This document shows, in pieces, positions 55,901 through 64,000 of a DNA stretch of 64,000 nt. Position 1 is the stretch's first letter. Each line of letters starts with the position of its first letter. Position numbers and translations under genes: made by a program. Under the pieces are notes generated by a model, which did not search any database, had not been told where the DNA came from, and worked only from the letters and a program-made list of their open reading frames with translations. This DNA comes from Seriola aureovittata (lineage: Eukaryota > Chordata > Actinopteri > Carangiformes > Carangidae), in the NCBI RefSeq assembly GCF_021018895.1, contig NC_079364.1, positions 1,578,901 through 1,642,900 of the forward strand, read 5' to 3'.

Positions 55901-58900
55901 GAATCAATGAAGCATCACATGTGACGTACATACTCTGCTCTGATTGGACAGCTGTTCTCTGACATATCTGCCAACAAACACCAACAACATCTGTGATTTG
56001 TTTCCATGTGTTGTTATTTCCTTTATGTCCTGCTGACTCGTTCGCTCACACTGTCGGAGGATATTTCACCTGTGATGGAGGTGGAGGCCTGAGGCTCCGT
56101 CCACACTGCTACGTTTTATGTTTTAAAAACTCCTGCTTCGTTTTCTCCTGACGTCCACACGACAGCGAATGTGCAGCAGGAGGCGCAGGGCTGTGAAGTC
56201 AGGCCTCACTGAACAGCAACTGTCTCCCTCCCAGGTTTTTGACTCTGTGTCAGAAGTTGTTTGGGGCAAAGTCCGAGACCGTTCTTATAAGCAGAGATAA
56301 CTTTCCAGGAAACTTTCCTGCACCAACCCTCAGTGGTTGATTGATGCACTTTGCATCAAACATCTGAATCTCAATCTTTAGAGTCATAACTCAGAACAGA
56401 TGTGGACACATGGACACTTAGCTTCAGTCTGATTCATCGTGTCCAGCGTCCATGAAGTGTCCTTCAGCATCACAGTGATGGTTGTCTACATTCATGGCTG
56501 CACTGCTAACAGCAGCTGATCACAGCTGATTCACTATGCTGCATATTTGCACAATAAAAGGCTGAATCAAAAAGTCAGTGAAGTACGACTCACGCTGAAT
56601 AATAGATGAATGATAGTAAATTATTCTGATAATAACAATATACAGCGTGTCGACCTGTCGTGACTCTGAACATAAAGGGAGCAAGTCTCAGTCTTTAATG
56701 AATAATTGTACATATGTGCAGAGGGTCTGGTGACACTACATATGGGGTTGGGTGGCCTACATGCAGAGAGGCTGACTAATAATTGATAAGTTGTTGCTAA
56801 GAACCCTGGAGGGGAGAAGTGGATGTGTTCCCGCTGTGAACTGGCAGCTCGAGGAAGTCTGATCTCACATCTCTGTGCCAGTGCTGAGGGAGCGCAGCGC
56901 TGCAGGGGCTGCTCCACATACCGACGCTGTCGCACACAAAGGCTTCGCACTATGTGTTTTACAGCTAAAGACGGGCTGGGATCCTTTGAGTAACAGCAGT
57001 TGTTGAATGCCGCGCAACACGTTTGACTCGTTGTATCATCAGCGCACGATGATAAAGGAAGAAACCGACATTTTCTCGTGTGTCTTTCGGTTTCCATCTG
57101 TGTGTGGGCAGCGCAGAGAAGTTGGAGGCCGCGTGAATTAAAATCTGTAAATTGCACAAAGACAGAAGTATGCGTCTGCATTCCTCTCATCAGATTAATA
57201 AAGCAGTGCATATGCATGGTTCTGTTATAAATCTACAGCCTCATCTCCACCCCCACACTTTGCTATAAATGGATGCAGACACACCCTTCATCATCAGTTT
57301 GCACATCCTGCTGCTGCTGCTCCAGAGTTTCAGTGGAGAAAAACCGGAATCAGTGCGACTTCACTCTCACTCCACCATGTAATGTATTAAAAGCACATGT
57401 ACAAACTTCTACTTTTATTTTTAAGCTCGGGCTCTTTACTCACTCGAAGGTGTTGGTGTAAATGAACAGCCAATCACCAGCGTTATTAGATGTTGATCCA
57501 AGCGTGCTACATGCTGATTGGCTCCCTGACACCGATTGGATTTGCTCAGTTACTCCTTAAGTATTGAAATTAGGTAGCGTATACGGCTGCACAATTAATC
57601 TAAATATTATCCAAATATGATTATTTTTGCATCGTTGAGCCGAGTAGAGAACGGCGATCGTATCAAACCAGTTCTGTCGGTCCATAAAGGTATTGATACG
57701 CAGCCCTACAAAGACAGAAAGTAGCATTCAGGTGGTGTCACCATTTTAGCAGCTGCATGTGGAGACAGAAACATTTTACTGACATTTTCTGTCAAAAATA
57801 AATCAGAAATGAATTTAGAATGAAAAGAAATCCAACATTCAAGTAACCTGCAAACTCAGCCGCCACGCTCACGCAACGCAGGCGCTGTGTTCCCGGTGTT
57901 TGCTGCGTTGCATGTAGCTATATGATATATATTTTATATTTTCCATCTGTATGCTGTGTGTGTTTTTGTCAAGTTGTTTCCTTTGTTGTTAAAAAGCAAC
58001 AGAAAATGAAAAGTTGTGCTGCCGTTCAGAAACAGTCTGCAGCAGTTCTGCTCACTGCTGGGCCGGTTACAGAACAAATTAATATATTGCAATTTGCATT
58101 TAAAGAGGACGAGAACTATCAGGGGGCCTCTGTTCATCCAAAATAATTTAGTTTGTATTGGAAATTTTCACTGGACCAATTACACACATGGAAGGTTCAC
58201 ACAGGCTTAAAACCACTGACCTTGATAAATATTATAAATTTCTGGATATCCCAGAATATTTTTTGTTCTGTCGGGGTAAGAATTTAAAAAAAAAGAAAAA
58301 TCCCCAAAGGCCTCAGTAATCCCCAAATAACTTTAATTCAATGCAAACGCGACTGTGATTGAAGAAAAGTTTGTATTTGCTGAGGATGAAAAACAAAACC
58401 GCCCAGACAAAGTGATTAAAAAAGGGCAAATTTATTTAAAGCACTTACATAGAAAAATATGATTGATTTGAGTCAACAATAATAAATAGAGCGCCTGACT
58501 GTCCCCAGGCCCTGTCAGTACAACAGTACAATCAATATCCAGTTTCACAATACAGCAAAGGCACTAGCATTTACCACAATCAACAACAAGTCAATGGAGG
58601 CGGCGTGGACGGGCAGCCGGGGCAGCAGGGAGGGGTGGGGGTGTGGGGGGGGAAGCAAGGAGGGGGTGGGGCTCTTCATGGCACAGTTCACACTCACTCC
58701 TCACCAAACAAACTGTGTGAACCCGCAGCCGTCACGTACACCATCACTCAGATTCACACCCCGCTCCGACATCTGACGTCGCCTCAGTTTGAATCCGTCT
58801 CCTCTTGCTCTTTTGTCCAGACGCAGGGGCCGAGGAAATAAAAAAAGACACTGTGATGGATGAGAATATTTTATAACACAAGTGGAAATGAGGAGGTTAA

Positions 58901-60481
58901 AGAAAAGATTTAAAGCTCTGATATTGGCCCCAGGAGGCGAAAACATCACACCACCAGTTTTTCTTTCATTGGCCTCGTGTTTAATCTGACCTGCGTTACA
59001 CAGAACAGCTCAGGACCCGCCCACTCTAAATCATTAGCAATCATGTTCTGGGACGAAGATGATCAACTCTAAATGTAACGTGTCCGGACAGACCGAGCAG
59101 ACGGCACAAACGTCCTCCCAGAAATAACAAGAAAAAAAACTCAACGGAAACAACGGAATCAGGAAGTTTAAAGTCCAACTGAAATGAAATGACGCGTTTT
59201 CCTTTTTGCTACATGGAACAGATCGGTTCTGTCGCAGCTCCTCCTGGTCTGTGCATAAACTACTCTGTGTGCCACGTGTACAGATACGTACATACTGTAG
59301 ATCCACAGCTTCTTTGCATATAGTCAGTCAAGACTGTGTTTGCATAAAACTGTAACTATCACTGCGACCAGCAACAGAGCGGGAACTGCAGCTAACGTTA
59401 GCTTCTTTGCTAACGCATGGACGCGTCTGGTGCGTCGTTGGTTTGTTGAAATGAACCGCGTCACGTCAGAAGCAGCTGGATTTGCTGCAGATTCTTTAAG
59501 GTGTTTCAGATCTCATCTCAGAGGTTTCCTCAGGTTCTGACTGAGTGATGGAGTCAGTGAGAGTCCAGGCGTTCAGGGGCGTTCTCACACCTGAAGGGGT
59601 TTAAGAATCTACAGCACGTCCAGTTGTCTTCGACTCGGAACCTCGAGCTGCTCTGTGATTTGCTCATCAGATTATTTAGTCAGTGTCTAAACAGCGAGAT
59701 CTGTCAGTTTAGATGCTTCGATACCACGACGCCGTCTGTCCTTGGCTTAGAAGTTACAGACAGTTTGTCTGTCGCCCTGATGGCACAGCTCAGAAAGTCT
59801 TCACAGCTCCAACATACTGTTCCCGATTTAAAACAGACGTGTGGAAATCCTACTCGAACCTGTCGTGCATGAACAGAAGCCGAGTGGTAATCAGGAGGGT
59901 CAGGGGATGGCGTCATATAAAAGTCGACTAAGTGGTCAAGATCCAAACAGATCCATGTTTTGTTTTGTTTGTGTCACTACTTGGAGTCCACTTGGATCCA
60001 CAGCAGTGGACCAGGACCCTGTCAGGACCGGATCGGACTGAATCCGTGCAGCTGGACTGCAGAAAGGTTTGTAATTTCAGTTGGACTTAACAGAAAGAAG
60101 GGGATTGTGGGTAGGGAGGTTCAGCAGATGGCACGTTTATCCAGTGAATCCGACACATTTTGACGAAATGGCACAAAATAAAAGAAACTAAAAAGCTCCT
60201 GCCCTTCGCTCTCATTTATTATCAACAACAACTCACTGTACGATGTCAGCGTTGGTCTCGTGAGTTGGTCCCGATCAGTGATGATTGATCTGATTATCAG
60301 TGAAAGATTTCTGCTTCTCTCAGACGGATGGAAACAACAGAGTGAGTCTGTTTTCTGATGTGAAAACATGTAGAGCAACTGTTTACATGCAGCCAAATAC
60401 ATGATCAAGACAGAGGCCAGAGTGACTTAGACAGGAAACAGGAAGCGTGTTGAAGACTTGCCATATGATGCAGCTGGATCT

Positions 60482-60512
<31 letters not shown>

Positions 60513-60970
60513 ACACACACACACACACACACGCACACACACACTCACACACACACTCACACACACATAAAGCACATCCCTGAAGCCCACAGAGAAACTG
60601 AACTCATTTGAGCGGGATGATGGGTCATCAGAAGATCTCAGAGGTCAGAAAACAGAAAAGAAAAACAAACTGATTCTTACGTAAAGTCAGAATTAAAACA
60701 CGATGTTTCATTTTCACTGGTTTTGATTTACACTGGAAAAAAAAGAAGAAAACTATGAAAATGAAAATATTAAATATGGAAAGTGATAAGGCTTAGATCT
60801 TCCTCCAGTTCGACTGGCCTCACACTGTCGTCTTCTCCTTTCAATGTTTTTTCCCCCATAATGACACGGGTCCCGTCATTTAGTGTCTTTGAATCAAGTG
60901 TCCAGTTTCCACGTGGTTCATGTCTTCTGGAAAAAGCCCTGATTGTCAGAACAAATCGTAAGAATATGGT
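55901..60970. other. Non-coding stretch downstream of large2
   Basis: Contains a fish-repeat phrase CTCCGTCCACACTGCTACG with GACGTCCACACGACAGCGAA (56095-56170), GGCTGCACAATTAATCTAAA (57584-57603) and an imperfect (CA)n at 60482-60567. The open frame 56621-57217 minus (198 codons) has no domain. Part of 58.4-61.3 kb may be large2 3' UTR if a distal poly(A) site is used. Confidence 0.55.
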
Positions 60971-60971
60971 T

Positions 60972-60977
60972 TTTATT
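60972..60977 (-). other. Candidate polyadenylation signal AATAAA of large2
   Basis: AATAAA on the minus strand lies about 330 bp past the large2 stop codon, the first canonical hexamer downstream. Further AATAAA copies occur around 60213 and 58431, so a longer 3' UTR is possible. Only cDNA or 3'-end data would decide. Confidence 0.45.
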
Positions 60978-61308
60978 TTCCCGCCGTAAAGCTAGTCCCA
61001 TCAGTATCCACACTCCGCTCTGCCAGCGTTCGTCCCGCCCGGTGAGTCCTGCGTTCACAGGAAGTCTCACTCTGTTCCGGCTCAGGTTTCCGTCTCTGCG
61101 TCTCCTTTAAAGACGGAGTCGACCGCAGAATGAATGCGCGGGAGCCTGAGGACGTCTGGAGGGGCTGTAAAGCTTTACCGTCGCACTCGCGCTCGGCATC
61201 AACGTGGCCTGAGCTGTGTCAGTACGTGTCTGAGCTCCTGGAGCTCATTTGGGGGAGGGGGCAGGGAGGGGAGCTGAAGAACCCTCTGGCTCCCAGCAGT
61301 CCTGGTTC

Positions 61309-64000
<2,692 letters not shown>

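Larger units (their letters stand above)
53310..58265. repeat. Three scattered copies of an ATATTGAAT...TGGATATCGCCC repeat
   Basis: Copies at about 53325-53630, 54205-54325 and 58215-58270 share ATATTGAATA-CGTGAT-TTTCC and GATA--AAATT-TGGAT-TC-CC. The middle copy is shortest and cleanest; the first has microsatellites expanded inside it. Family unnamed. Confidence 0.55.

Noticed and set aside
56621..57217. 198-codon minus-strand open frame
   Set aside because: Composition follows local base content; overlaps another frame and shows no domain or signal sequence I recognise.

Overview
The window is vertebrate nuclear DNA, most likely from a percomorph-type teleost. One end carries conserved, intron-split, high-GC coding exons of a LARGE-family glycosyltransferase. 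The rest is AT-rich non-coding DNA full of (CA)n/(GT)n microsatellites. It also holds remnants of fish-type I/Nimb, L2/Rex and RTE LINEs, a Tc1 transposase scrap, and several interspersed repeats I recognise from many fish genomes. No database search was possible, so family names rest on remembered protein and repeat motifs.

Layout. 1-10.7 kb: no gene; a short hAT-like MITE (3.4 kb) and two old high-copy fish repeats (5.3-5.6 and 8.6-9.1 kb). 10.7-17.7 kb: a candidate spliced minus-strand gene of unknown function. It has a CRE-bearing promoter-like start at 17.7 kb and five 3'-side exons whose splice sites and phases agree, lying in internally duplicated DNA. 17.7-23.3 kb: non-coding, with one fish repeat and one perfect hairpin. 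23.3-24.3 kb: a 16-bp minisatellite organised into 208-bp higher-order units. 24.3-39.4 kb: non-coding, with a promoter-like motif cluster, two LINE 3' fragments, dense GT/CA tracts and a 10-bp-period array. 39.4-43.0 kb: a dead I/Nimb-type LINE interrupted by other repeats, including an L2-type element. 44.5 kb: a Tc1 transposase fragment. 45-61 kb: mostly non-coding, with tandem repeats, an imperfect hairpin and a 460-bp polypurine array.

61.3-64.0 kb, minus strand: the last six coding exons of large2 (gyltl1b), or less likely large1. The gene enters from beyond base 64000 and ends at a TAA at 61309. These exons encode most of the C-terminal GT49-type glucuronyltransferase domain of the bifunctional enzyme that builds matriglycan on alpha-dystroglycan.

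The genes do not form an operon or pathway. Almost all long open frames elsewhere are by-products of repeats. I found no tRNA, rRNA, CRISPR array or intact mobile element, and no clearly new system. The points most worth testing are the candidate gene at 11.0-17.7 kb and the higher-order minisatellite.
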